Shown here: in pieces, positions 45,404 to 58,600 of the stretch
Layout of the letters: the number at the start of each line of letters is the position of its first letter
Position numbering within the stretch: position 1 is the stretch's first letter
Source of the DNA: Prostheceraeus crozeri
Lineage: Eukaryota > Platyhelminthes > Polycladida > Euryleptidae
Assembly: GCA_907163375.1 (NCBI GenBank)
Contig: CAJQUW010005729.1
Span: 206,782-270,781 of the forward strand
Length of the DNA stretch: 64,000 nucleotides
Reading direction: 5' to 3'
Made by a program: the position numbers and the translations under genes
The notes under the pieces: model-generated
Database searches by the model: none
Told to the model about the DNA's origin: nothing
Seen by the model: only the letters and a program-made list of their open reading frames with translations

Positions 45404-45993
45404 TTTGTTTATCTGATTCGGTTTGCTAGAAGTGTGATTAATGCGAAATCGACGGCACATCGAGGAACATATTAAGTGGGCAAAAAGGAATTCCTTATAC
45501 ATTACAGAGATAGGGAAAAAAGTCGTGCGTCGCTTGCGGATTAATGTGAATTCCAGCAAAGTGCTTCGATTGCCACAATTCCTTCAGATTCGAAGAATTC
45601 AGATCATTGCGCACAAGTTGTCTTCATAATATAGGCCTTTCCGATCATTATTAAAAAAAGTAGCTGGCGTACGAAAAATAGTTCACTTGATGATTTCACA
45701 TCCTCTCCTCGGCATTTCTCACTGTATAGTGCATACACTGAATCGAATGCTAGCCAAGATGTGTGTTTGGTGTGTGCGGAGTGATATCACAGCACGCACT
45801 CATCTCTCACTGGCTCTGGTGTCCTCTGCTGATAGCTTATTGTTTGTAATTTCCAATAGCAAGCGATGCACGAATTATCGATTCGTGAAGGAGCAATTTG
45901 TCTAATTCTGGATGTGCCATTCCGATATTAAGGTTACATATAACTCTTCCTTTCTAGGAAACCGAAGCGCGCGCAGATGAATCTAATTCTGTG
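45404..45993 (+). repeat. Dispersed repeat Z, copy 2 (left inverted arm)
   Basis: About 590 bp are the reverse complement of 48311-48995. Words shared in order include GCTAGAAGTGTGATTAATGC, GGCACATCGAGGAAC (decayed), GTCGTGCGTCGCTTGCGGA, CAATTCCTTCAGATTCGAAG, TGTGTGCGGAGTGATATCAC, TCCAATAGCAAGCGAT and CCTTTCTAGGAAACCGAAGC. Its first 180 bp also match 14395-14572. No coding function is evident. It ends at TAATTCTGTGGT. Confidence 0.85.
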
Positions 45994-47518
45994 GTTTTAA
46001 CATTAACTTCTAGGGTTCATCTAACCTACAAATACTATATTGATCACGTGCTGTGTTCAATTTCTCAATCTTGGATCTTTACTAATAGGGTATAGTGCCC
46101 AGATTGATACAAGATACAACCTTGTTCAATGTATTTACGTCTGTTGTAAGAAAACTTTTTAAGATAGGAGAACATGAATTGCAAGACGTTTAACTGATTT
46201 ATCTTCACTGTCATATCTAATTATGGATCTACGGATTTATGCCATTGACTCAGAAGCAAATTCATGGTACGAGTAAAAGAATCACATCGTCTATGATGAT
46301 ACTTTTTACTACTCGTTTTACGTCCATTATCCATTCCGAGTTATGAGATTAAAGTGCCTTTGAAATATATCTTAACTAACATTGCAATTAAGGTAGCAGT
46401 TCCTTGCTTGACTAATATTAGAGAATGAGGATGAGGAGTAAGAGGAAACTTTGTCGGACGAAGTTTGTGACAAAACAAAGTTCTTGAGCACTGTCGTTGT
46501 TGAGCAGCATTAAATGAGAGAGTGAGGGATCAGTTTCAAGATTGACAGCAGGAGGTCAACAGCACTTTGATGAGACACAGTGCTTTGATAGTTTGAAATA
46601 CCGCAGAGTCAGGTAGAATGCCTATTCCTTAATACTTATGCGATCATTTGTCTGTTTGTACAACTTGATGGACGTCTCTGCCTTTAAAGCATTTTGAACT
46701 TTCAAGGACTTGTTGAAGCATCGTGCAAATGTGACATGATTTAACGATTGGATTGCGGACTTTATTAAGTCTTAGAATAGAGCATGCGATAGTCAGTTGA
46801 AAGCTTATGTCAGTTTAAATTGCAATGCGTGCCAAACTATGTTCAATTAGAAAGTTTTAAAGAACTGAATTGCGAAAGAACTTGTGGAATGCTGTCATCA
46901 TTTCTTAACAATTCAACGGTTAGAATTCTTTGAGCTCATGAAATTCGATCCAATCAGAAGAACTTTTTGTTACATTTTCAATTTTTTAAAACATGAAAGA
47001 AATACACGACATACACGCACGTATATATAAATTTCATAGATGATGAATGACTACTCTTCCTTTTAATTGTTCATGCATAAATGATGTGGATAGCCAATTA
47101 CATTGAGTATCCCATCTGAATTGTTAATTGTTTTCTGTAAAAGGCCTGTAAATGAAACCTTTTGAAAATTACGGATTTATCATAAATATGTAAACCGATG
47201 CATTTCCTGAAGTTGAGAAAAAAAATTGATGATGAAAACTTGATAATTCAAGTTCACGACAGATAATTTTAGGCCAAATCACAATTGCCACGACTTCAGA
47301 ATTTCGAAATCTCGTGGTGAATCTCACATAGTTGACCAGTCGTCGGGAGATCATTTTGATTAACAAGAGTGCGTTAGAGAAAACTCCCCAAGTTTAGGTC
47401 GATGATTTCTTAAAAGTTAAGTAAAAAGTTTAACAGGTCAGACGGGCCTTCGGCGTCCAGCGACTTCGAAACGGTCGATAGGTTACCATCGATAGGTTAC
47501 GGTCGATAGGGCAGGAAA
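45994..47518. other. AT-rich intergenic DNA, nothing recognised
   Basis: No supported gene. A short tandem run of GTCGATAGGTTAC-like units (about three) lies at 47473-47510. Confidence 0.5.
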
Positions 47519-47948
47519 ATGTGAGTGCATTTTCGATTTTAATATGCGCTTTGAAGGAGCGATCATACACGATTAACGTGACGGTGAAGAGGTAATGTTG
47601 TCAAATAAACTAGTATTTCATTTTTATCTCTGACATGACCTTTGGTTCGTAGGTGTGATCGAGGCTAGTAAGTCTCCACAACTAAATCACAGTGAAAAGA
47701 TAATCCTTTTTTCACTTTCATGGTTCATTACCTCAACTATTACAAGCTTTGCATGCAGCAGTGTCTCTGTACTTTTGTTTGACGGAGAAAGTAGACATCA
47801 AGACAGTGACAGCTATGGCAGGCGAGGATAAATTACTTTTGTGGGTAATAATCTTTCGAGGGTTTTTACAGGCCGGAGTCCTATGAATGATAGGACTCCG
47901 ACTTCAGCAAAAATGATAGGACTTCAGGACTTCGACTCCGCATCCCTG
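47519..47948. mobile_element. hAT-type MITE, left-truncated copy
   Basis: It matches 12390-12800 of the hAT element in the same orientation (GATTAACGTGA, CTAGTATTTCATTTTT, TTACAAGCTTTGCATGCA, TACTTTTGTTTGACGGAG) and ends GACTCCGCATCCCTG at 47948. The left half, with its inverted repeat, is missing. The right flank GTCTATAT belongs to the long-TIR element that follows, so the hAT copy probably landed in that element. Confidence 0.8.
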
Positions 47949-48300
47949 GTCTATATACTACCGAGATGAAGCCACTTTATAAATGGTATGAAACAAAGTT
48001 AGATATCAAAAGGAATGACTATTTGCTAGCAAGCATCTTAATTAAGGAAATTAAGCTCATCATCAAGCAAATTTCACGAACTGCATTATAATGCAAGTCT
48101 TCAAGGTAAAGTTGAGAGCTTCTTGGCTGAGATGTCATGATTTGATTCAATTTTCAGTGGCATGATTTTGTGATTCACAAGGCGTCATGTCTTGAATCTG
48201 AAAAGTAATGTAGACCTGTTTACATCTTTTAAAGTTATTATGATCTTTTCTTTTCTTTGATTATGTTTTGCTCCTTCAGTGGTAGGTAGCTTTTGATATG
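47949..48300. mobile_element. Long-TIR DNA element, copy 3 (partial, reversed)
   Basis: About 350 bp match the reverse complement of roughly 37310-37665: TATATACTACCGAGATGAAG, GGTATGAAACAAA, AGATATCAAAAGGAATGA, AATTAAGCTCATCATCAAG and CAAGGCGTCATGTCTTGAAT. It is cut on the left by the hAT fragment and on the right at about 48300 by repeat Z. Confidence 0.75.
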
Positions 48301-48310
48301 ATCACGCCGC

Positions 48311-48995
48311 AGAATTAGATTCATCTGCGCGCGCTTCGGTTTCCTAGAAAGGAAGAGTTGTTTGTAACCTTAATATCGAAATGGCACATGACAGAATTAG
48401 ATTCATCTGCGCGCGCTTCGGTTTCCTAGAAAGGAAGAGTTATATGTAACCTTAATATCGAAATGGCACATCACAGAATTAGACAACTTGCTCTCCATCT
48501 AGATTGGATAATTCGTGTAATCGCTTGCTATTGGAAATGCAAACAATAAGCTGTCACCCGAGACACCAGAGCCAGTGAGAAGATGGCGTCGTGCTGTGAT
48601 ATCACTTCGCACACACACGAAAACACACATCGTCGGCTAAAACATTCCGATCCAGTGTATGCACCATACAGTGCGGAAACGCTGAGAAGACGATGGGAAA
48701 ACCCATCATGTGAACTAAGTTTCGTACGCCTAGCCTACTGTTTTTCATAGTAAATCGGAAGGGCCAATATTATGAAGAAAACGTGTGCGCAATGATCTGA
48801 ATTCTTCGAATCTGAAGGAATTGTGGCAATCGAAGCACTTAGCTGGAACTCACATTAGTCCGCAAGCGACGCACGACTTTTTTCCTATCTCTGTAAGGTA
48901 TTAGGAATTCCTTTTTGCCCACTTAGTAAGTTCCTCGAAGTGCCGTCGATTTCGCATTAATCACACTTCTAGCAAACAGAAGCAGATAAATAAAA
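48311..48995 (-). repeat. Dispersed repeat Z, copy 3 (right inverted arm) with an 82-bp internal duplication
   Basis: Reverse-complement partner of 45404-45993, separated from it by about 2.3 kb. Its left end carries a tandem duplication: the 82-bp segment beginning AGAATTAGATTCATCTGCGC starts at 48311 and again at 48393, with a third start (AGAATTAGA) at 48475. The other two copies have this segment once or not at all. The 48780-48960 part also matches 14395-14572. Confidence 0.85.
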
Positions 48996-49857
48996 AATAT
49001 AATTAATTCTGTGGTATAAGGTATCAATCACTACATGATCTTAGAATAGTATTAAATACAGGAAACATGAATGAACCTACTTCACTCGACAGCTCTACAA
49101 ATTGTTGGGCCGCATAAAGTTGTATAAGTTCGCTGTATAACACTAGAAATGTCAGTGAAATTTATAAAGCCGCTGCTACTTTGACTTTTCCCTCGATGAG
49201 CCCGGCATAACTGGTCCTCTACAATACAGTAAACTGACTTTTACCACACACTTGTGATTGTATATTTGTATGCAGGCCTACTTTTAGAGGCCAGACAAAG
49301 TCACTGTGTCAATTCATGCTGAGCATAAGTAACATGACGGAGGGATGAGGAGATTTGTCAATCGATTGCATCAGCATTGTCAGCAAGAACGAGAAAGTTG
49401 AGGACCACAAATGTTCCAGTGCTTGATACAAGGGATTGTGGTAGAGCCACACACTGATCGCCTTTGTACCTCACAGACCTGAGTCCTATTCCCGATCACA
49501 GAAAATACGATTCTTTTGGGCAGGTTTTGGTCAAAAATGAAATACTGGTAAAATAATGAAAAAGGATATATACTATGAATGAAAACATTAAATAATCCAG
49601 AAAGTTGTCATACGTTCATAAGTCTAAGAAGAAACACTTTCATCGAACGATGGAACGTAATGACTGGCCGGTTCCTGGTTAAAATGGTATTTATGAATCC
49701 GTCTGATGGAAAGCCACAAAATAAAATTTCAATGACTGAAATGCTTTCAACAACACATAAAAACTAGGTTTCTGTCAAATATCGAGTCACAACGTCAATA
49801 GTCTCAGACAGCTCGTGGAAACAGGCATAAATAGGCATCGGAGACCATTTTGACTCG
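48996..49857. other. Intergenic DNA, nothing recognised
   Basis: No supported feature before the 50-bp satellite. A 62-codon frame at 49579 lacks recognisable motifs. Confidence 0.5.
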
Positions 49858-52665
49858 ACACCGACCTACAGCTAGCCTGTCACATTAGCCAAACACTCCA
49901 AACACTCACCCCGACCTGCAGCTAGCCTGTCACATTAGCCAAACACTCCACACACTCACCCCGACCTGCAGCTAGCCTGTCACATTAGCCAAACACTCCA
50001 CACACTCACCCCGACCTACAGCTAGCCTGTCACATTAGCCAAACACTCCACACACTCCCCCCGAACTACGAGCTAGAGCCCTGTCAGATAAGCCAAACCA
50101 CATCCAACACACTCACCCCGACCTACAGCTAGCCTGTCACATTAGCCAAACACTCCACACACTCACCCCGACCTACAGCTAGCCTGTCACATTAGCCAAA
50201 CAATCCACACACTCACCCCGACCTACAGCTAGCCTGTCAGATAAGCCAAACACTCCACACACTCACCCCGACCTACAGCTAGCCTGTCACATTAGCCAAA
50301 CACTCCACACACTCACCCCGACCTACAGCTAGCCTGTCACATTACCCAAACACTCCACACACTCACCCCGACCTACAGCTAGCCTGTCACATTAGCCAAG
50401 ACACCCACACACTCACACCCGACCTACAGCTAGCCTGTCACAGTAGCCAAACACTCCACACACGCCACCCCGACCTACAGCAAGCCTGTCACATAGCCAA
50501 ACACTCCCACACACTCACCCCCCGACCTACTTCTATCCTTCACATTACCCAAACCTCCCCCACTCAAGCAAGTCACTCCCCGACCTACAGCTAGCCTTCA
50601 GATTACCCAAACACTCCACACACTCACACCCGACCTACAGCTAGCCTGTCACATTAGCCAAACACTCCACACACACACCCCGACCTACAGCTAGTCCCTG
50701 TCACATTAGCCAATACACTCCACTTCACTCACCCCTAAAACCCACGCCCCGACCTACAGCTAGCCTGTCACATTAGCCAAACACTCCACACACCTCAACC
50801 CTCGACCTACAGCTAGCCTGTCCACATGAGTTAAACAATCCACACACTGCAACCCGACCCTACAAGCAATGCCTGTCTCATTAGCCAACACATTCAAACC
50901 ATCCACACACTCACCCCGACCTACAGCTAGCCTGTCTCATTAGCCAAACATTCCACCACACTCACCCCACCTACAGCTAGCCTGTCAGATTACCCAAACA
51001 CTCCACTGCACTCTCACCCCCGACTGCAGCTAGCCTGTCAATAAGCCCAAACACACCACACACTCACCCCACCTACAGCTAGCCCTGTCACTTAGCCAAA
51101 CACTCCAATCACCACCCCGACCATACAGCTAGCCTGTCACATTACAAAACACTCCACACACTCACCCCGACCTACAGCTAGCCTGTCACATTAGCCAAAC
51201 ACTCCACGACACTTCACCCCGACCTACAGCTAGCCTGTCCCCACATTAGCCAAACACTCCAAACCCACACTCCAAACCCCGACCTACAGCTAGCCTGCTC
51301 ACAGTTAGCCAAACTCTCCATCACACTCACCCCGACCTCAGCTAGCCTGTCACATAGCCAAACACTCCACACACTCACCTCGACCTACAGCTAGCCTTTC
51401 AGATTACCCAAACACTCCACACACTCACCCCGGACCTACAGCTAGCCTGTCAGATTACCCAAACACTCCCACACTCACCCCGACCTACGCTAGCCTGTCA
51501 CGCTATATTAGCCAAACACACCACACCCTCACCCCGACCTACACTAGCCTGTCACATAGCCAACAATCCACAGACACTCACCCCGACCTACCACAAGCCT
51601 GTCCAGATAAGCCAAACACTCCACACACTCAACCACCCCCGACCTACAGCTAGCCTGTCCATTAGACCAATCACTCCACACAAACTCACCCGACCTCACA
51701 CATCTAGCCTGTCAATTACCCAAACACCCACACACTCACTCCACCGACCTACAGCTAGCCTGTCACATTACCCAAACACCATCCACACACTTCACACCCC
51801 GACCTACAGCTAGCCTGTCACATAGCCAAACACTCCACACACTCCACCCCGACCTACGCATGCCGGTTCACATTAGCCAAACACTCCACACACTCAACCC
51901 GACCTACATCTAGCCTGTCAAATTACCCAACACTCCACGACACTCACCCCTACCTACACTAGCCTGTCAGATTACTCCAAACTCTCCACACACCACACCC
52001 ACCTACAGCTAGCCTGTCACATTAGCAAAACAATCCACACACTCACCTCCCGACCTACAGCAAGCCTGACACATTAGCCAAACACTCCACACAACTCACC
52101 CCGACCTACAGCTAGCCTGTCCACATGTACCAAACACGTCCCACACACTCCAACCTCACCCACACCCACCACCCCCGACCTACAGCTAGCCTGTCCAGAT
52201 TACCCAAACACAATCCACACAAGAAACTCACCCCGACCTACATCAAAGCCTGTCACTTACCCAAACACCTCCACACACCACTCCCGAACCTACAGCTAGC
52301 CTTCAGATTAACCCAAACACTCCACTCACTCACTCCCGACCTGCTGCTAGACCTGTCAAATAACCTAACACTCCACACACTCACCACCCCGACCTACAGC
52401 TATCCTGTCACAATAGCCAAAACTTCCTCCACAACACTCACCGCCCGACTCTCAGCTAGCCTGTCACATTAGCCAAACACTCCACACACTTCCACCCCGA
52501 CCTACAGCTAGCCTGTCACATTAGCCAAACACTCCACACACTCAACACCCGACCTACAGCTAGCCTGTCAGATTACCCAAAACACTCCACACACTCACCC
52601 CGACCTACAGCTACCTGTCAGATTTAGCCAAACACTCCACACCCACTCACTCCACCTACAGCTAA
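49858..52665 (+). repeat. 50-bp satellite array, about 56 copies, increasingly noisy
   Basis: The unit is ACCCCGACCTACAGCTAGCC, TGTCACATTAGCCAAACACT, CCACACACTC (50 bp). The first units at 49861, 49911 and 49961 are exact in length. From about 50040, and heavily from 50400, nearly every unit has one-base insertions or deletions, mostly in C runs and AC runs, plus scattered substitutions. That error style looks like uncorrected long-read sequence more than ordinary satellite divergence. The same unit reappears at 62436-62688. Confidence 0.95.
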
Positions 52666-55600
52666 TAATAAGACATCTAGTAGAATAAGAATAGCTATAC
52701 TAAGGACTAAAACTAGAAAAGAATTAAGCTAAGAAGATAGACTAGAAATTTTAGTATAGCTAATAGGATAAGAAAATAGAAAAGAATAGGCTAGAAGCCA
52801 AATGTAGCTATATATAGTATATAAGCAAAATACAGCTACTAGAGCTACGTAAAGTAACCCCTCGAATAACAAAAACTCATACCTCCACCTCTCTATACTA
52901 CAATTGCGGCGCCTCCACTCTCAACCGTTAACACCATCTCACCTGTCTCAACCCCTCACTTCCCCCACCCACCCACCACGACAGCCCTCAACTTCCCACT
53001 ACCCACCCTCACCAATTCCGTCGAACCGGCAACCCTATCCTCTCCCCTACTGAGCTCAGTTCCACTGCTCTCCTACTTCACAAACCACCCCCTCACTTCA
53101 TTTCCGACCTCCTACCCCCTATATCTCCTCCCTCTCGCAACTCTCCCACGCAATACCTCACTACATCTACGCACTCACACGCCTCCTCCCTTTACACACC
53201 ACACTCCACCTCGAACCTCCATTCTAACCCACCACACCACCCCCACTACACCTACCCGCTCCAACCCACTACTACCTCACTCATCCCCCTCACTCCCTAC
53301 TTCAACTAACACTACTCCTAGCCCTCTATCGAACCCGCACACCTACCACCAACTACGAACTACTTGGCCCGCACCTAAACCCCCTCCGCACTCCGACAAC
53401 CTCCTCTCACTTACATCAACCCACTCCACCCCTCTCCGCCATGCACGTCCCTCTCTTCTCTTCCCCCCCTCCTTCCCTCTCCCTGCACCATCCATCCCAC
53501 TTGACACTACTCCACGCCCCCCAACAGACCCACACACCTACCAACTCCCTCACTCACTAGCGCTCCTACTCCTCACCACTCGCTCACTCGTTACCCACCC
53601 CACCTAGTCCACCATCACGTCGCTAATACCTTTCCTTACTTCTCCAAATAGTCTCGCCTCCACCAAGCTTACTCCACTCCTCCCGCACCCTCATCCGATT
53701 TAAAGCTCGCAAACGCCCCACCAGCTAATCTATGGATTAATCCCCCTTTAAATAGTTAGGTATAGGATAAAGCACCGCTAGAGCTCACCAACTCCTATAA
53801 AAACTATATAAGGACCACTCGAACGACTAGATAACTAATCAACTTCGGCTATGTCAGACGTTCATTAAAGCCTAGTATAGGCAACACAGAATGAAAAACA
53901 CAGGGCTCCTATCAACTAAGCGTAAAGCTCATTAGGCAAACAGCAAGACAGCGAATACAAAATCACTTTATTCAACTCATAGATATCTCTCCTCGACCGT
54001 CACACATTCCACTAGCTTTCACAATCTCCATCCCGCACACTTCACGCTCTATTACACGAACCTCCCCAAAACCTCAACATCCCCCTCAAGCTTTACCCCG
54101 TTCACTACCACTTATCTACACACTCACTCTCCACGACCACGGCCCACCCCACTGGTCTCTACCGAAGGAGGCTCCCTCGCTGTTCGCCCCCCCACCAGCT
54201 AACACCGAAAAGCTAAAACATACAGCCTAGTTCAAGCCCGCATCCTGAACTAAAAAAGGCTCTCGTAGCTAAGCATGACCCGACTTCGCCCCCCACTCGG
54301 CTCAAACCAACCGGGCAATCGACCATCCGCCCAGCACCTGTCGTATTCTCCTCTCCACAGCCACGTCACGACCCAATTCTACGGCTGCCTCAGCCGCTCT
54401 AGTTACCTCACACTGAAACGTCACACACTCACCGGACACGCGACCGCACCTATATACACCTTTCACATCTCCCGCTCGACCGGTACGCAACAACCCCAGC
54501 ACATACCTCTACACATCTCCCCCCGCTCACTCTTCTCACAACACGACAACTTCCTACTACCTACTTTTCACTACCCTGTCTTCCCTTTCTCTTCACCCCC
54601 ACCGGCGAAAACACACACTCCTCTGCTCTCAACCCCCCGATTGGCTACCTACGACTTCGTCGCTCCACCTCATTTCTTACTCTCATCACACCGACTCCTC
54701 ATCCCCGCACTCGTCCAACCTCTACAACTCTGGCTCACCACCGACACCTTCACCACGGACGTGTCGGACCACTTCAGCCCCTACCTCACTATTCACCAAC
54801 AAGCTACACTTATACCTCACACCACTCATTGTGACTCCACCACCACCGCACACCCACTCACTACTGACTACCACTTAACCACCACCGCCTCCAGATTCCC
54901 TCCAAGCCACTTCTCTACACATCCACCTTACACCCAAACTCCCCAAAACTTCACACTCCCACGCACCCACTCTACCTACACTATGACACTTTCACCACGT
55001 TCCTAACCACCACGTAAACTCACCGGCTCACTCGTACTATACGACCGGTCACACGGCGCCACGCCTACTCTAACACCACAACTACCTAACAGCACACCGC
55101 CTCAACGGACCCAACCCCTCACCTTACCACTCCCCTCACTAAAAACTAACGCCCACCCTATCAAATGACACCCGCCGCACTCACACGCACAGCCCTACAG
55201 CTCACTAAGCACTCCCACGTTACACTCATCAACTTCACATCCCGCAGAGCATCTCTCGGCTAACTAAACCCCTCACTAGCCTCACACCCACCTCCCCTGC
55301 CCGACTACCTCCCTCACCTCACCCCCCTCACACTACCTACACTGGAGTCTAACCAACCCTACTACAGCTACGTTACTCGTAACTCTCAAGCAATGACAGC
55401 AGCCACTCCCCATAGACACCCGCACGAGCCCTGCGTTGGTGACCCCTCACTTGGCACTCTCTACCCACAATTCTTTTAACCGTTTACCACACCATCCACT
55501 CCCCAGCGTACCTCAGACCTCACCCACCCTCTCACACACCCCTGCAGCACCTGACGTTCGCCCCAGCTCTAACCCGCACCACCACCAGCTTATTACCACG

Positions 55601-58600
55601 TTTGAACTCCCTCCTCTTCGACTCACCCGGTCAGATACGTAGTATTGTCGACCCCGCGACCTTCACCACACTCACGCCTTCCCCTCGACCACCTGCGCAG
55701 CGCTCTGCCTTCGCTACCATGCACGCGTACTTAACTCCTTGCATGACCATCTAGCAACCCTGAGCTCTTTAGCTCTGCTTCCGCTCACTGCCCCTCACCT
55801 GCCTCTCACCCGACGTTCCCTCACCTCACACTAATCTCCCCACGCAAACTACACCCCCCCACCAACTACCATCACCACTACTTTTCACTCCGCCTTCAGC
55901 TAGAACGACTCTACCAACTCGTTGACACACCGCCTCAACTCCACACACTCGGCCTAGAACTTCCTCCAACATCTCGTCTCAGCCTCAACACTGCGCCTCT
56001 AGCAACTTAGTGCCCTCACCCTCACACCTCAGATAAGGAGCCCCTATTGGGAATTCACACCTCACACAGCGCCTCGCTTCGCTCTTCAGATACTCCCTCA
56101 CAATACTCTGTACCTCTCCCACCCTCGACCCTGGCGTGCCGCTTTCTACGGACTACTCGGGACGAAGCCCCAGCCACTAACATACTCTTGACAACTACCA
56201 CTCTAACACCCTGTCACTCACTGGCCCCTACTCACTCTACCTTCTCACTACCCCGCACCTCTCCCCCCTTATTATCCAGACACTTAACTTGCACGCACTA
56301 CTCGTGATGGCTAGGATCGCCCTCAGCGTACGCTAACTCACATCCCAGTCGACCTATCCTCCCACCTCTTAACTTCCCGCTCCACTTGGGCTCTCGACCG
56401 CTCTCGACATGGTTTCATCCCACTCCCCAACAATGCATCTCTATTCACTCCAACTCTCCCCCACAGACACCACTTCTCACTACACACACGGTCCGCTCTT
56501 CCACCACACATACGCGTACTACCAACAGCCTATTACGGTCGAACTGGACACTCTACTCTCCCCCCCACTGACCCTCTACCCTACCTTGCTTTCCACTTAC
56601 CCTACCCCTACCTCACAATGAGTCAACACACTCTCACTTCTCCTTTTACTCCCGCTCAAACCCACCCCTCCACTAAACCCAAGAGCGACTACTACATCGC
56701 ATCCTAACTTTACTCCGCGACAATAGAAGCTCTCGAAGACACACCACACTGGTTCCACTCTCCCCCAAATTCACCTCCAACGACTCACCCTCACCTCACC
56801 ACCTCTAGCACCACCATACATCCTGTCTAATCTAACGCCGCCCGGGACTCGATTACTCTCCCCTCCACCACCTCTCCTCCACTGCACCCCACTACTCATC
56901 ATCTCCTCTCACCACGCCACTCCCTCACCACCACCTCCCATAACTACATCACCCTCACGCTTTCACTCCCCCCTTCACCACTCCCTCTAACTCGGACTAG
57001 CGTATACGACGTCTTCACTCATCTCTATCTCTCCATCCACACCGCCCCACAACCCTAAAACTACAACCAAACCACCTCACGCTAACCACCGACCCACCTT
57101 CACCGTCCTCACTATTAAGGACTTCACATCCTACCTGGCAAACAGACCCTCTCACCACTCTACTCTTCACCCTCTCCCTTCCGATCTCTACTCCGCCGAC
57201 TTCTAGCTTATCCCTCGCCATCTCTTATCTTGCCTGTACGAACCCCTAATCGCTCAACTCACTAACAAGAACCTCCTCACACTCGATCACTTACCCTACT
57301 CCGACCTTCCTCAGCTCCTACGACCACTCCTCACCACGCGAACCAAACCTCCCAGCACTCCTCTGCGCACCGCACCGAGACGTCACAGCCTATGCCCCGG
57401 CCTCGTTAACCACACGACACGGTCTGCTCCTACGCCCTACCACCTGACGTCGACGCCGACATCCTCGTTCTCCGAAATCCAACATCCCCCGCTACACACA
57501 CACTTCTTCACTTCACCCCTCGCGACGTTTGGACCCACGTTTCTCGGACCTTCACGCACGCCTCTCTTTCCTACCTACTCTACTCTACCCTACCCTTTAA
57601 ACCTCTCTCAGAATAACCACTAACTTCCTACTCTCACTAAACACCACACCCACCCTCTCAACACTCCTCACCCCCACTTCTACCCCATCCCATCCTGACT
57701 TTCCTTCACCCTCACTTACCCACCCGTCACCCACACTATTCACACCTTCTACCTCACTCTCCCTTACTTCATCGGAACCGACACTACGTCCACCCTTGCT
57801 AGACCCAGCCACTATTTCACACCGCACCCCACCCACTGCCTACCTGCCCACACCTCGTCACCTCTCACGCTCCACTGTACTAACACGCCTACCTCATGCT
57901 CGTTCCCTATGCACACTCCCTACAGCCAACACTCGCTCGACACGTCCCCGCACTCCTCTAACTCCACCCCCCTACCTCCACTACCCCTTTACTTAAGCCC
58001 CGAACCTACTGCCCACTCGCTGTCAGCAACCCTCCACTCTAGACTCTCACTTCAGCCCCCCGCGTCCTCTCACTTCGGAACCCCGACTTCCCCGCTCTCC
58101 TCCACCTTTCAGCCCCCTTACTGACTCCACTTTGCACTGCTTCACCGCACTCCACGACCCTTTCACGGAGCGCTCAACTCTACTAACTCGGGACAAACAC
58201 CTCACCCCTCTACGGCCCTATCCCCTCCCGTACTCCACTATCTCTCACACACACGCTCACCTCCCACTGTTGACCCACCACCACTGCAATACTACCCTCC
58301 CCTCACTCAGCACTCCACATACACTCTTCGACACAGACGTGATCCCTCCCCACCTAAACCACGCGCACCCTACTCCCACCACCTCACCAACTCACGCACC
58401 GCCTCTGCGCCACCCCCGGACGCTAGCAGCCCTACACACTTGCACCCTCACACCTCACTCAACTACCTCAGCTCCCGCCCCACAACCCCGCTCACTACCG
58501 TCCACTAGGTCCCCCTCTACCGACCTTCTCACCTCTACACCCACCATTCTACTCACCCCCACAATCGCTTCCCCCAACCACTCTTCGACTCCACTACCTG

